Positions 11,695 through 22,712 of a stretch of DNA of 64,000 nucleotides are shown piece after piece (within the stretch, counting starts at the first letter, position 1; each line of letters begins with the position of its first letter). This DNA is from Amborella trichopoda (taxonomy: Eukaryota > Streptophyta > Magnoliopsida > Amborellales > Amborellaceae). The stretch is taken from contig NW_006497557.1 in NCBI RefSeq assembly GCF_000471905.2, positions 1,668,857 to 1,732,856 of the forward strand, in the 5' to 3' direction. A program made the translations under genes and the position numbers. The notes beneath the pieces were generated by a model. The model had not been told where the DNA came from. It worked only from the letters and a program-made list of their open reading frames with translations, and did not search any database.

Positions 11695-11699
11695 CTTCC
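11695..11699. repeat. Target-site duplication of B1 (left copy)
   Basis: CTTCC here; CTTCT at 15307-15311. One mismatch. Confidence 0.6.
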
Positions 11700-11719
11700 T
11701 GTGATGACCCAAACATTTC

Positions 11720-12095
11720 TTGGCTGAGGAGAAAAGGCCAACACCGGTTGGAGTTGTGTAGAGAGGCCAGCGCCAGTTGGAGTTGTGTGGAGAGGTTAGC
11801 GCCGGTTGGAGTTGGGTGGAGAGGCCAGTGCCGGTTGAAGTTGTGTGGAGAAGCCAACGTCGGTTGGAGTTGTGTGAGTGGCCAGTACCGATTGGAGTTG
11901 TGTAAGAGGCTAGGGCCGGTTGGAGTTGGGTGGAAAGGCCAGCGCCGGTTGGAGTTGTGTGAGAGGTCAGCATCGATTGGAGTTGTGTGAGAGGCCAGCG
12001 CCGGTTGGAGTTGTGTGAGAGGCCAGCGCAGATTGGAGTTGTGTGAGAGGCCAGTGCCGGTTGGAGTTATGTGAGAGGCCAGCACTGGCTGAGTT
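11720..12095 (+). repeat. 28-29 bp tandem array in B1
   Basis: About 13 units of AGAGGCCAGCGCCGGTTGG followed by AGTTGTGTG. Related units lie at 60950-61130 in B2 on the other strand. Frames through it give repetitive peptides on both strands; these are artefacts. Confidence 0.9.
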
Positions 12096-12294
12096 TCCCA
12101 ACGCCGGTTGTATACCACCGTGCAAGAGTGGTTGAGTGCTTGGTAGTTTAGGGAGCTCTCTCTCTCTCATAATTATTTTGTTTCCCACACTTGCTGTACC
12201 CATAAACATTATGTATCCATACTTGCTCTCTCTCTCTCTCTCCTCATGCATGTCATTTAGCTTTGCCTGAATGACACTTGTCACTTGCTGCCCT

Positions 12295-12309
12295 TTTATA
12301 TTTTATAAG
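12295..12309 (+). promoter_or_regulatory. Putative TATA box of B1 LTR
   Basis: TTATATTTTATAAG, after the 28-bp array; the following 120 bases look like a transcribed leader. B2 has AAATAAGAGTACTTAAG at the matching place. Weak evidence. Confidence 0.35.
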
Positions 12310-12835
12310 TAGAACTGTTCTGAGTCCTTCTCAAGAGCTTTGGCCCCCCCACTCTCCCACGTTTTGCACTCTCTCTAAAACACTTAGTCTCATGTTGGGG
12401 AGCTTGGAGACGTGGGTGTATGCAAGAGTTTTGGAGCAAGTTTAGAGCTCAAGGTAAGTATATCATCTTAATGTGTGTTTTAATATCAAGAATGTATGAA
12501 GAATGATTTGGGCATGAATAAGCTTGAGAGTAAGCATGATATTAGCATGAGATTGTATAGAAATTTGTGTGGAAGAATAGGATTTGCATGTATGTGTTTG
12601 TGCTCTATTTTTCCAGAAATTTAGGCTCCTTTGTATAATATGATATGTACTATTGTTATTTTTGTTGAGCCTGTAAAGTTTTTGGGTTGATGCGCTTGTG
12701 AGTCTAGTTTAAGCTAGTACTGGATTCATATGATTCTCTTGTGTAGTTTAGAATTTATGCTTTGTTCTTTGAGGTATGTTATGGCTGGACTGTGGAATTC
12801 TAGAGAGTATTGGGGTTCTTGCATCGCTCTATTGA

Positions 12836-13680
12836 CCAATCAAATGATCTGATAATTGCTTCAAACTATCTCCATTGAAAATATTTTTTAGTCTAGTTTG
12901 TGTTTGATGTTTATCTCTAAATGACATTCGAGATAGATTGGAACATAAGATGTGAAATGTACATGAATGTCACTGTTATCAGGCTTTGAAAATCTCCAAG
13001 AACATCGCTTCTGTTTTAATGAGACTTTGCTTGACCTATTGGAGTTCAAATGATATGAAATCACTTCCATTTGAAATATGCATGATTCTATTATGATTTT
13101 TAGGCTTTGACCTTGCTCTGATTCTTTATTTATGTAAATTTATACTTCGAAACATGCCAGTAGATCTTTATAAACAGTTTTGGTAAAAACACGGAACTGA
13201 TGTCAAGAGTTTTAAATAACCAAATGAGGATCAATTTCTTTCAAACCATTGCCATTTGAAATATTTTTGAATAAGCTTGAGATCACATGTTTATCACTTT
13301 TTTAAATTCTCCCTAATTTGAGAGTTATATGATTAATTATAACAATATGTCACTATTGACAGCTTTTATAAAACTCATAATTTATGCCTCTGTCGACACA
13401 GATTTGTTACTAGCCAAAGGAGTCAATTTTCTTCCAAACCAATGCCATTTAAACGGTTCATGTGTATGCTAAAATTCACATGTTGAACACTTTTTGGAAT
13501 TTCTTTTTGATTGTGAGTTATGAAGTAAATGTTAAAGACATGTCACTGCCTTCACTGCACAGCATATTTCAGATAAAATATCTTCATTCTTTTGAACTTT
13601 TGAGGGGCCAAATAAGGTTCAATTGTTTTCAAATTATCCTGATTTGAAAGATAGGAGGAAAATTGGTTTTGGAATCGTCT
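12836..13680 (+). repeat. About 190-bp diverged repeat in B1, five units
   Basis: The core 'CAAATGA..TCAATT..TTTCAAAC.AT..CCATTTGAAA' starts near 12836, 13035, 13216, 13408 and 13602. Copies of the core are also visible in B2 (59780-60400). The arrangement looks old. Confidence 0.65.
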
Positions 13681-13899
13681 TCAACCACTAAATGGTTCTA
13701 TGATTACGACCCTAATGGTAAGTGCATGTCATTGCCTTGATGACAGGAAATTGAGCGGTAAGGCTTAATTGAAATAATGTCACTGTTGCTATAGTACTGT
13801 CATTGTGATACTGTTAAAAATGTGATGTGCCATACTCAAAATGTGATATTGCTATTATCATGACAAGATACTGATATCGTCATTATGTGATATGTGAAT

Positions 13900-14440
13900 A
13901 GATACCTACTTTGTGAATGATGCCATCGTGTTGCTTATGTGTTATGCGAATGGATACCTACTGTGTGAATGATGGTATCATGCTGCTTATGTGTTATGTG
14001 AATGGATACCTACTATGAGAATGATGATATCATGCGGCTTATGTGATATGTGAATGGATACTCTGTGTGAATGATGGTATCAAGTCACTTATGTGTTATG
14101 TGTATCTGCACCTACTCTGTGAATGATGGTGCCAACATACTGATATATTGGTGTGCTTTGAGTGTACTGCACGACCAGCTGGGACATGATGACATTTCTA
14201 GTTGTATGGGAATTTCTCCGCATGCCTTGTGTGTATCGTATTGCCTTGGACATGTAACTTCTCATAAGGTGCACATGAGGTGGTGAGCTATGTGTGACTT
14301 CTCGGCATGCTTTGAGCATATTGCATTGCCTGAGATATGTGTTTGTTTGATATTAGTGAGGTGCTTGCTTTGAGGGTATTGCAGGGCCTACCTGTGTGTT
14401 TGATGTTGGTAGGGTACATGCCTTGGAGTGTAATGCACTA
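13900..14440 (+). repeat. Hairpin arrays in B1
   Basis: First array, about 50 bp per unit: GATACC-loop-GGTATC (13953-13979) and GCACC-loop-GGTGC (14108-14132) with the loop TACT.TGTGAATGAT; other units have one or two mismatches. Second array: GTGC-12 nt-GCAC (14153-14172) and relatives with a TTTGAG(T/C)(G/A)TA(C/T)T-like loop. This loop is the reverse complement of the AATACGCTCAAA loop of the D array at 41.1-42.4 kb. Confidence 0.6.
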
Positions 14441-15306
14441 TCTGGCTCTGTGAGTGCTAAGGGATGAAAATATGCTTTATTATGAAATACGAGTATGCTC
14501 CTTTGTGATAAGTATGTATATTGTAGAGCATGTTCAGTTATAGATGAATGAGTAATATTGAGGAATGCATATCATGATACTCTTGATGAAAGGCCATTCT
14601 GAACTGCTAATTCAGGTGATATCCATTATCTGTACTGGGAATATGAGTGATAATTACAACATTGAATAAACATGAATTCTGATATCTTATATTGTGCTTG
14701 CTCTACCTGAAAAGCATCATCCTATAATTGTGACATAATTGTGATGCATGACTCTTTTTTTATGAGTATGGCTTATAATCTTGATCTGTGTTATGTGATA
14801 ATACTCATAGGCAGACAAGCATAATGTTGTGATCTACTTACTGGGCTTTTTAGCTAATCCCTTTTCTGCCACCCTTGTAGATTGACTGCTGCAGGTTGAG
14901 AGAGGTAGGAGAAGATCGTGTTTGGTGGACGGAAAGCCCGCGCTAGACGAGTGGATCCATTTTTCTTATGTAGTTGTTTGTTGGTCGTCGGTCTTGCAGT
15001 TGTTATTATTTAAGTTATGTATTTTGATGGCGGGCCAGCAGTGCCTTGGACGATTCTAATATTCTTGATATTGTAATTATTACCTTGGAGATAATTTATG
15101 GATATGAATGGTTTTTAATTTATCCATCTTTTGTTACGTTTATGGTGGAGTTTTAGTTTTTCTTTCCTGGCTTGTTTCTAATTCTATCTATCATATGTGT
15201 TGAGCCACTCCCACCTGAGTGACGTTTGTGACCTCTGTGATCGCGATCCCGCACCCTGTTGCCCTTCAGTATGGGATGGTAGGGGTCTGGGGGTGGGGTC
15301 GTGACA

Positions 15307-16470
15307 CTTCTGGTGGTTTTCACTAACTCCTATAACTAGCAGGAGGCCGGATAGGGTTTTCCCAATGGATAGGAGTGGATTCCAGGCAAGCAGAAGAAAG
15401 CACAGGTGGGAAAGAATAGGGTCAACCGAGGGATCCCGGTGACAGGAGGTGTGTCTTCAATGAAGCCCAAAGGATTGCAGGGAAGGCGAAGGGTCGCAAG
15501 AAGGTGGACCGTCAGTGGGGGAAACATTTGGGGGAACCGAAGAGGCATGGGATACAATGTCCCTCGGTAATTGGTAACAGCGCGAACCGAAGTACATAAA
15601 AGTCACACATGACATTAAGTCACATGTGACGCTGCCTTCGAGCGTCCCTAGGTCACACATGGTGAGTGCCATGCTTGGGGGTATGAGGCTCGCGGCATTA
15701 GCCTTCCTGTGGTGATGATAGAACGCAACATTGTGTTGCGCAGGATGATGACCTCAGATGGCGATGCCTCGCGGATGGAAAATGGGGAGGCGTTGCCACC
15801 GCAGTGTGTTGGAAGAAAAGTCCTTCAGCACAGCCATGAAGTCCATGTTGTTCTATGGAAGGGCGTCCATTATGAATAGGGTACGCTCTCCCTCATAGGC
15901 CAGTTCCTTGCCAGAGAAGTCTACCTTGTATATTTGACATACTCGTCAGATGAATTGAAGCTAACTCGGAAGTGGTTGTCTTGTTCTTTTGGCTTGGAAC
16001 TATGCTCTTATCCTCAGATGCAAGAGCAACACCACCGGCTTTGGTTTGTAATCGTTCTCTTATTCTCAGATGCAAGAGCTTTGTAACTTCCCTAATAATG
16101 CGCCTTCAGTTGTAACTTGCAACTTTTTCTAATTCAATGAAAGAAATGACTTTCCTTTGACTTGGCTTGATGTTTCTCGTCTTCATTTCTATCGTTTTGT
16201 TGCACACATCACGCTTTATCACCATGTTAGGGATAATACTTCTTTAAATATCGCTCGTTGATAGGGGGCATCACCTCTTCTCCATTATAGTTCATCAGTG
16301 CATAGGCCCCACTTGGTTAAACATCCTGACAAACATGGTTGGATCATAAGACCAGGTTTGCCTTTGAGATTAAATTGACCTCGTGGCAGATTAAGTAATG
16401 GTGGAACTTCTACACCGCAATGATCAAGGTTACGCACATCTTTTCAATAGGAGGGTAGTTCTACTCGGCC
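15307..16470 (-). mobile_element. T1 3' region, high-coordinate segment
   Basis: Continuation of T1 beyond B1. It matches 52590-53450 of T3 on the other strand: the text after integrase, the ATGCAAGAG/CTTATTCTCAGATGC repeats (16010-16080), the CACCGCGG..AAGG region and the block GTGTGACCTAGGGACG. Nothing I recognise as a gene. Confidence 0.6.
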
Positions 16471-18000
16471 CCACTTACATTCTGTGGCTGAGATAATTGC
16501 GTGCCATCTCTTTCCTCCATCATTCTTCTACGCCAGGAGTGCCTCGAGTGACTCGTCAAGGGCAGTCACGTATAACATGAGGGGCCTTCCTAACACTAAC
16601 GTAGAGAGTACTTGTGGATTCAACAAGTACTGCTTGATGTCCTCGAGCACAGCTTGTCACACTTCATCCCATGTGAAGGAAGTATCCTTCTTTAGAACGT
16701 GTGAAAAGGGTCTGCATCGTTCTGAGAGGTTGGAAATGAACCTTTGAATGTAGGCGGGCTGTCCTTGGAGGGACTACAGTTCATGGAGGGTTGTAGGCGG
16801 CAGCATGTCCTGAATTGCCTTGATTTTGACTGGCTCGATCTCCAGCCCATAGTATCTCACAATAAACCCTAAGAATTTTCCTGAGCATACGTCGAAGGTG
16901 CATTTCATGGTCTTTTTAAGGTCTTGCACGTAAGTGGCTTTTATTTCAGACTTTACCACCAAGTTATCCACGTAGCACTCGACCTCCATGTGAATCATGC
17001 CCCTAAAGATGGTTGTCATGGATCGCTGGTATGTGGCACCGGCATTCGTTAGCCCAAAAGGTATCACAGTGTAGCAAAAGACACCTTTTGGAGTCAAGAA
17101 CACAGTGGCCTCCTCATTCTATGGCACCATTCTGATTTGGTTGTAACCAGAATAATCGTCCATAATAGAGAAGATTTGGCAATGGGCTGTGGAGTCAACC
17201 AGCATCTCGATGAATGACAGGGAGAAATCATCCTTGAAACAAGGAGTGTTCAAGTCACGGAAGTCAATGCAGACCTTGATTTGGCCATTCTTCTTCTTGA
17301 CTGGGATAACATTTGCCAGCTATCTTGGGTATTTGACTACACGTATGAATCCAGCTTGCTTGAGCTTGTTTACCTCAACATCGATCTACATCTCGAGGTC
17401 GGGCCTAAATCTTCTTGACTTCTGCTTCATAGGTTTGACAGTAAGATTAATACCGAGGTAATGGACAACAATCTGGGGGTCTAGATCAAGCATCTCATGA
17501 TAATGCTAGGCAAAGACATCCCGATCTGCTCGAAGGAGAGAGATATAGCTTTCTTTCTCTTTCAGGGACATCTTTGCTAAGATGAAGGTTGGCCTTGGGT
17601 CGGCCTCATCCCCTAGATTGATCTCTTCTAGTTCATCAGCCATGGCCTGACCACCCTCTTCCCACTCTTTGGGAGCTTTCTGAAGTTCCTCGTTGGGGCA
17701 CTCACAAGGGTTTTCATCGATCTCGAGTGTAGCCACCCATGACCCTGAAATCTTGACCTCTAGGAGGGGCACAATGTAGGGGAGGGCTGATCTTTGGTTA
17801 GTCCAGGCACTAGAAGGGTCAACTTCAAGTGGGGGATTCCTAGCCTTGTGATGGGGCTGACTCGGTGCTTGCCCTGAGCTGGGCGCTGCCTCATGTGCTT
17901 GGATCATGTGGCAGGCTTCATGGAGGGAGGAGCCCAGAGATGGCTTGGCTTTGACTCGGGTTGTCACGGCATCGACGGCTGTCAAGAATCTGGCCGCTTA
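16471..18000 (-). pseudogene. T1 pol: linker, RT and start of RNase H
   Basis: Reading from 18000 down: an acidic linker (EEINLGDEADPRPTF, within 17506-17985) typical between protease and RT in Tat pol, then RT with VFLTPKGVFCYTVIPFG and CTFDVCSGKFLGFIVR (16774-17103), then LNPQVLSTLVLGRPL and LYVTALDESL of RNase H. The second RNase H and integrase are not seen. RT would make cDNA from element RNA. The pol is broken at several places and is a fossil. Confidence 0.8.
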
Positions 18001-20380
18001 AGCTAGCATTTCTCTGAGGCATTCTTGCTGCGGCATGGTGAGGCTGGTGTCTCCGAACTCCCTGTTTAGAGAGTTGAAGTATGGGCATCGTCGAGTGGTA
18101 CCTGTAGAATGAATAGAGGAGAGGGAAGGAGAAGAAGGGTTAGAACGTTCCTGACAGCTTTTTACGTCATCGCTAGAGTTTGACATTTGCAGGGGGTATT
18201 TAAGGTCATACCCTGCCTTTAACCGTTGTGGGGTGCTTTTAACATTGTCACCCATTTTGGTCGGCTCCTGAGATATTGATTACTCAGAGCCGTCTGCCTA
18301 ATTGGACGATAAGATGAGGTGAGCTGTGTCTGGGATGAAGTCCCCCAAGGTCGGCAGTGGAAGAAGGGTATGAGGAATTCTTCCTTGACTGGTGGCTGAT
18401 GAAGATGATTCGTTCTGTGGGCTGACCTAAGTGTTCACCATCTCCTTCAGGATCCCCGACGGAGTGTTTAGACTGCTCTATCAGGCTGGCAAGAGACGGT
18501 AGCCTGGCAGACTGCCTCGCGTCTCAGGGACTTGAGCCAGCTTCGCCCATGGTAGACTTCCTAAGGCTGAGAGGTGGAATGCCCAGAGTAGTCCAGTGCA
18601 TACTTATGAGGGGCCTATAGATGGCTTCTCCTTGAATGAGAGCAAGGGCTTGGATGTGTTATGGAAGAATCACATATTCGATGTGACCTTGCTGAACTTT
18701 CTCCATGACTATGGTCTCGAACCCAGGGCAGTCATTGAGTTCGTGGCCCCACACTTGATGATAGGGGCACCAAAGTTGTTCTGTGCCTTGGGCAAGGCGT
18801 CCCGGCTGCTTGGCTAGCTCGAGAGTGACGAGACCTTGTTGGAGCATTGCCTTGAAGAGAGCTTGCAAAGGATCCAGCTTGAGGTTTCCCTTGGCTTGCA
18901 TCGGAAGGTCTTCTTATGCAGGCGGGAGAGGGACTCAAGGGTGTCTCACCGGGTCGCCTTGAACTTCCTGGCACTGTTGCACCTTCTCGGCCAAGAGCTC
19001 ATGAAAGCCAATGTACTGTTTGAAGTCATGGCCTCGTATCCGGTGATATGCACAAAAGAGGTTATCGATCCCTGTAGGCAGGAACTTAGGCTACCTTGTC
19101 GGCTTTGGGGTGGCGATTCCTTCTTCAAGCATTAGGGAGAAGAATTCAAGAAGGATAGTAGGTGCCCCATCATCTTCTTGGAATGTGATTATATTAGCTT
19201 AAAGCAGTCATGAGTGGGGCAGCAGACCCTCCTGTGATAGGCGCAGTACTTCTTGTTTGCCTCTTGCCCAGCCAACTCCGAGGTATTGGCCTCCGACAAC
19301 TGTATCATGTTTTTTTCTCGCAGCTGTCGAAGTAGTGCAAGTGTGCACTTGTGTCGAAGGGGTAAACCTTATTATGGTGTTGGGCCAAGTAGTCGCGTCG
19401 CCACGATTTTTTAGGAGGCAAAACGATTTTGTAGGACAGATGCTCACCCCTGGCCAGAGACACTTGTGCCATGGAGAGGTCCAGGGTTTGAGAAACTGAG
19501 CCTTTGGTGTCAGCCACGGTGACAGCCACACTGATTACTGCATTTTGATTGCCCTGACTGTTGAGGTTTGAGTTTTAGTCAACAGGTTACTGACGGGTGT
19601 TGCAGTGCTTGAACAATCCCTCAATACAAACTGTCTTAGATATGAGCTCCGACATGGAGGGTGGATTCGATGGCTCAACATGTAAGGCGATCTCAGGAAG
19701 CATGTTCCGTATGCAGGTCTTGACTGCTTCCTTGTCGGTCATGGGAGTGTCATGAAAGGTTGCCAACTCTCTCCATCAGGTAATGAATTTATCAACCAGG
19801 TCACCAAGGTCTTGCATCACGGTGAGGAGTTCAATAGTTTCCATGTTCCTTTGGACTTCGTAGATGCCTTGGTAGAACAACTACTCCACTTCTTCTCAAG
19901 TGTTCACTGAGTTCGGCTGCAACTAAGCAAACCATTGGAAGGCTGGTCCTTCGAGAGTTTCGACGAACTGGAGGAGGAGAAGACGTCTGGTGAGGAGACG
20001 TGGTACCATTGAACAGGGGGAGTTTACCTTTTTGGTAGTTCGAGGGAAACAACACCTGGTCAATGTAAGAAGAATACGGCTTTTAATAGAGTGGCGTCTC
20101 CTGCATGATCGGAACCTTGTTCTTAAGGTTATGGGCCACCATGGCATCTATGTCGGTTTGGGAGACCCCGCAAGAAGAGGATCTATCTTGATAGACTAAT
20201 GGGGGATCCTGCCTAGGAGTTTTGTCCTCACCGATCGGGGAGTTGAGCTTAGAGGAGGCCTTGGAGGCCTCTAAGTGATCCATCTTTTCGAGGATGCCAT
20301 GCATCATTTCCTCGAATTTATTCATTCGCTCCTCCTGAGTGTCGTTCGAGACATTGATCACCATGACACTGACCGTTTCT
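18001..20380 (-). pseudogene. T1 gag
   Basis: Minus-strand gag remains: ETLEGPAFQWFA near 19920-19960, the capsid-like TFHDTPMTD-type stretch near 19750, and nucleocapsid-like knuckles such as CPYHQVWGHELNDC (C-x2-H-x4-H-x4-C, within 18659-18901) followed by IVMEKVQQGHI. T2 and T3 have the same order. The Gag shell and RNA-binding role is known for the family. Several breaks. Confidence 0.75.
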
Positions 20381-21933
20381 TCTGTGAGGTCAAATTCAAG
20401 TGATGCAATGGACTATCGAGGTTGGTGAGTCATGCACGACAAGTTAGTCTAGAGGGGCTCAACTTGCCCCAACTAGACTCGAGCTTTGTATGCCAATCTT
20501 GTGAGGACCAGTTCTTGACGGTCTTGGGACCGTGGCTTCTGGGTGGTGATCACCGAATAGTACTCCTGGACTTGCTCAGGCTTCAGAGTTTGAAGAGGGA
20601 AAAAGGGATTACAAGGCAAGAGGTCGTCAGGGGTGGCGACTTCGACTGCCTTGGAGGCTTCCCTGGTCAGGATCTGTAGGCCTCTCTCCTGCTTGATCCT
20701 GAGGGGACTGTGGGCCTCATTCTAGAACCGAGCCTGAGTCCTGGACTACCCCATTTTCTTTGAACAGGCGAAAGAAATGTCTATGAGTTGGTGCAGGGAG
20801 TGGGACCCGAGGATGGAGCAGCACTTGGGTTCTTGGTTTGAAGGATGGAGGCCTCTGTCTTACATCTTACCCCGAATTCATTTGTGACGACAGGGTGTTC
20901 GGATGACCCGTTGCTAGCTCAAGATGGTACTATTAGGGAAGATCTTTCAGTACCAGAGCTCGAGGTCCTTGCCTGGCATCAGAAGAACGGCAGAGGAAAG
21001 AGGGGCCTGCTTGTGACTTAGCATTATTCTGGCTCCGAAAGGGACTTGCGAAGATGGTGTGTGTACACCTTTAAGGTTAGCTGTCCGGGTGACTTGGGGG
21101 TCAGCACAGGCCCAGTCAATGGATTAGACCTGTGGAGGCTAAGACCCACAAGCTTGTGTTTGTGAGGGACGAGGTGGGAGCTTATCTCTCCCACAGTGAA
21201 GCTGTACATGCTGGGAGGGAAGACGAAGCAGTTAACCCTCTTGTTCTCGAGGTGGCATAGAGCTAGCATTGCTCCGAGTTGTGGAAAGTGAATGCATGAT
21301 GCATGTAGGGTTTGGCCCGTAAAGGCTTAGTTCTGGATGCTAGCTCAAGGCAACATGAGGGTTGCCCTGAGGTGTGGCTTGAGTGGATAGACCACGAGCC
21401 TTTGAGTGAGTGGGAGGGGTGAAGACATCAGGGCCTCCGCCTCTATGTATCGACCCTTCAACTATGGGGGCTCAGAATAGTGAAGGAGCATAGGGGGTTC
21501 ACGATGAACCTTAGGAGTGACGACAGTTTGTTTGCCTTTTGCAGGGATGGATGGGGCAGCCTTACCGCGTACTGCAGCAGCTGGTAAAAGATTTGCAGTA
21601 ACAGGGTGAGCGGCAACGGAAGTGCTGCCCATGCAAGGGGCCATGGTGGAGAGTTAGCCAGGGCGAGAAAGCGGGGAGGTAGGGACCTTTAAATCCCCTC
21701 TTGCACCGACCAAGGTGAGAACCTGGGAGTCGGACCGTGGGTTCTGACTCAGAAGAAGAGTAGGGAAGGAGGCTTGAGCGCCTCACTTCCCCGGGACAGC
21801 CACAAGTACTGTGATAAGGAAATCCGTGACCCTGGTGAACGGGTTGGACAACCTAGGTGCCATAGAATTGAGTGCAAAAAGTAAAGAAGGAAACTAGTCA
21901 AACAAGAGCGAACCGACTAAGGGATAGTAAGTT
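20381..21933 (-). pseudogene. T1 leader and 5' gag region
   Basis: Matches the leader of T3 (46.4-47.05 kb) and of T2 (5.2-6.2 kb). Short Ser/Pro-rich frames only, with no domain recognised. The part nearest gag (20.4-20.9 kb) has no counterpart left in T2. Confidence 0.5.
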
Positions 21934-21950
21934 TCCAGTGGAGTCTCCAA
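21934..21950 (-). other. T1 primer-binding site
   Basis: On the minus strand TTGGAGACTCCACTGG follows the LTR end (CTTATCCA) by a few bases. It is a diverged form of the TGGCGACTCCACC site of T2. Confidence 0.5.
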
Positions 21951-22439
21951 GCTGGATAAGTTACACGATCTCTCCCTCTAGATCTAGGTGATCTGGTGGC
22001 ACGTGTCTTGGGTCATTGGTTGTCACACCCCAAGAATTTACAATACTATTATTCCTGAGATGTGACGGACAAAACATATATACATCTATTGATAGGACAA
22101 ATTTACAGTGGCGAGGTCTTACATAGTAAATAAAGAAAGCTAGCACAACAACAGTATCTTCCAAGGTTGATCTTGACTAGCACTCAAAATGAATCCGTAG
22201 TTATCCTGAAAAAATGTTTACCATATTTTGATGAGTTTGGCTACTCAGTAAGTGATCATCATAATCCTAAAAATAATCATGATTGAAAGATATCAATATT
22301 TTCCAAAATGAGATCTATTAACAGAAATGCATCAACAGTTTCACTTTAAATAAATGCATAATTTAAGTATAATCCGAGTAATTGAAATGCTTATAACACT
22401 TTTAACGGCAGTACATAATTCAAAGGATTTCACAAAATA

Positions 22440-22525
22440 CCCTACTGACGTCCCAAGTAGGTCACCTATATACCCCATCAGCGTCCTGATGGGTCCACTT
22501 AATCCCTATCGGCGTCCCAGATAGG
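22440..22525. repeat. Hairpin array beside the gap in LTR C
   Basis: Three units about 31-34 bp apart, each an inverted repeat around a (G)CGTCC core: CCTACT...AGTAGG (22441-22461), CCCATCAG-CGTC-CTGATGGG (22474-22493), CCTATC...GATAGG (22505-22525). Both arms differ between units in matched fashion. The array runs into the gap. Confidence 0.75.
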
Positions 22526-22542
22526 TCCACTTAATCCTTGCA

Positions 22543-22712
22543 NNNNNNNNNNNNNNNNNNNNNNNNNNNNNNNNNNNNNNNNNNNNNNNNNNNNNNNNNN
22601 NNNNNNNNNNNNNNNNNNNNNNNNNNNNNNNNNNNNNNNNNNNNNNNNNNNNNNNNNNNNNNNNNNNNNNNNNNNNNNNNNNNNNNNNNNNNNNNNNNNN
22701 NNNNNNNNNNNN
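22543..22712. other. Assembly gap, 170 N
   Basis: Run of N directly after the hairpin array in LTR C. More array units probably lie in it. Confidence 0.95.

Larger units (their letters stand above)
8151..11699 (-). mobile_element. T1 3' region, low-coordinate segment
   Basis: Non-coding region between pol and 3' LTR, reading right to left. From the B1 side it holds a segment alike in T3 (11210-11500 against 53420-53700), the TATA-like block, a 30-bp array (10915-11110), CATGACCTTAAAC-type arrays (10300-10730 and 9770-9930), a block shared with T2 and T3 (8900-9250) and a 45-bp array (8285-8893). Tat elements such as Ogre and Retand are known for tandem repeats at this place. No sense-strand gene is evident. 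Confidence 0.7.
11700..15306 (+). mobile_element. Solo LTR B1, Tekay/Del-like chromovirus
   Basis: A 3.6-kb LTR with no internal region, starting TGTGATGACCC and ending GGGGTCGTGACA, flanked by CTTCC and CTTCT (four of five bases shared). T1 3'-region sequence lies on both sides. From left to right: a 28-29 bp array (11720-12095), a TATA box (about 12295-12309), five diverged units of about 190 bp (12836-13680), a hairpin array with a GATACC...GGTATC stem (13900-14135), a second hairpin array with a TTTGAG..TATT loop (14146-14440) and the CTTACTGGGCTTTTTAGC block. Structure and ends match B2 on the other strand. Assignment to Tekay/Del rests on the LTR ends and on the gag piece of D, which shares LTR sequence. 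Confidence 0.85.

Noticed and set aside
11668-12284. Repetitive open frames on both strands at the B1 array
   Set aside because: A 28-29 bp unit without stops yields open frames in several phases; low-complexity artefact.
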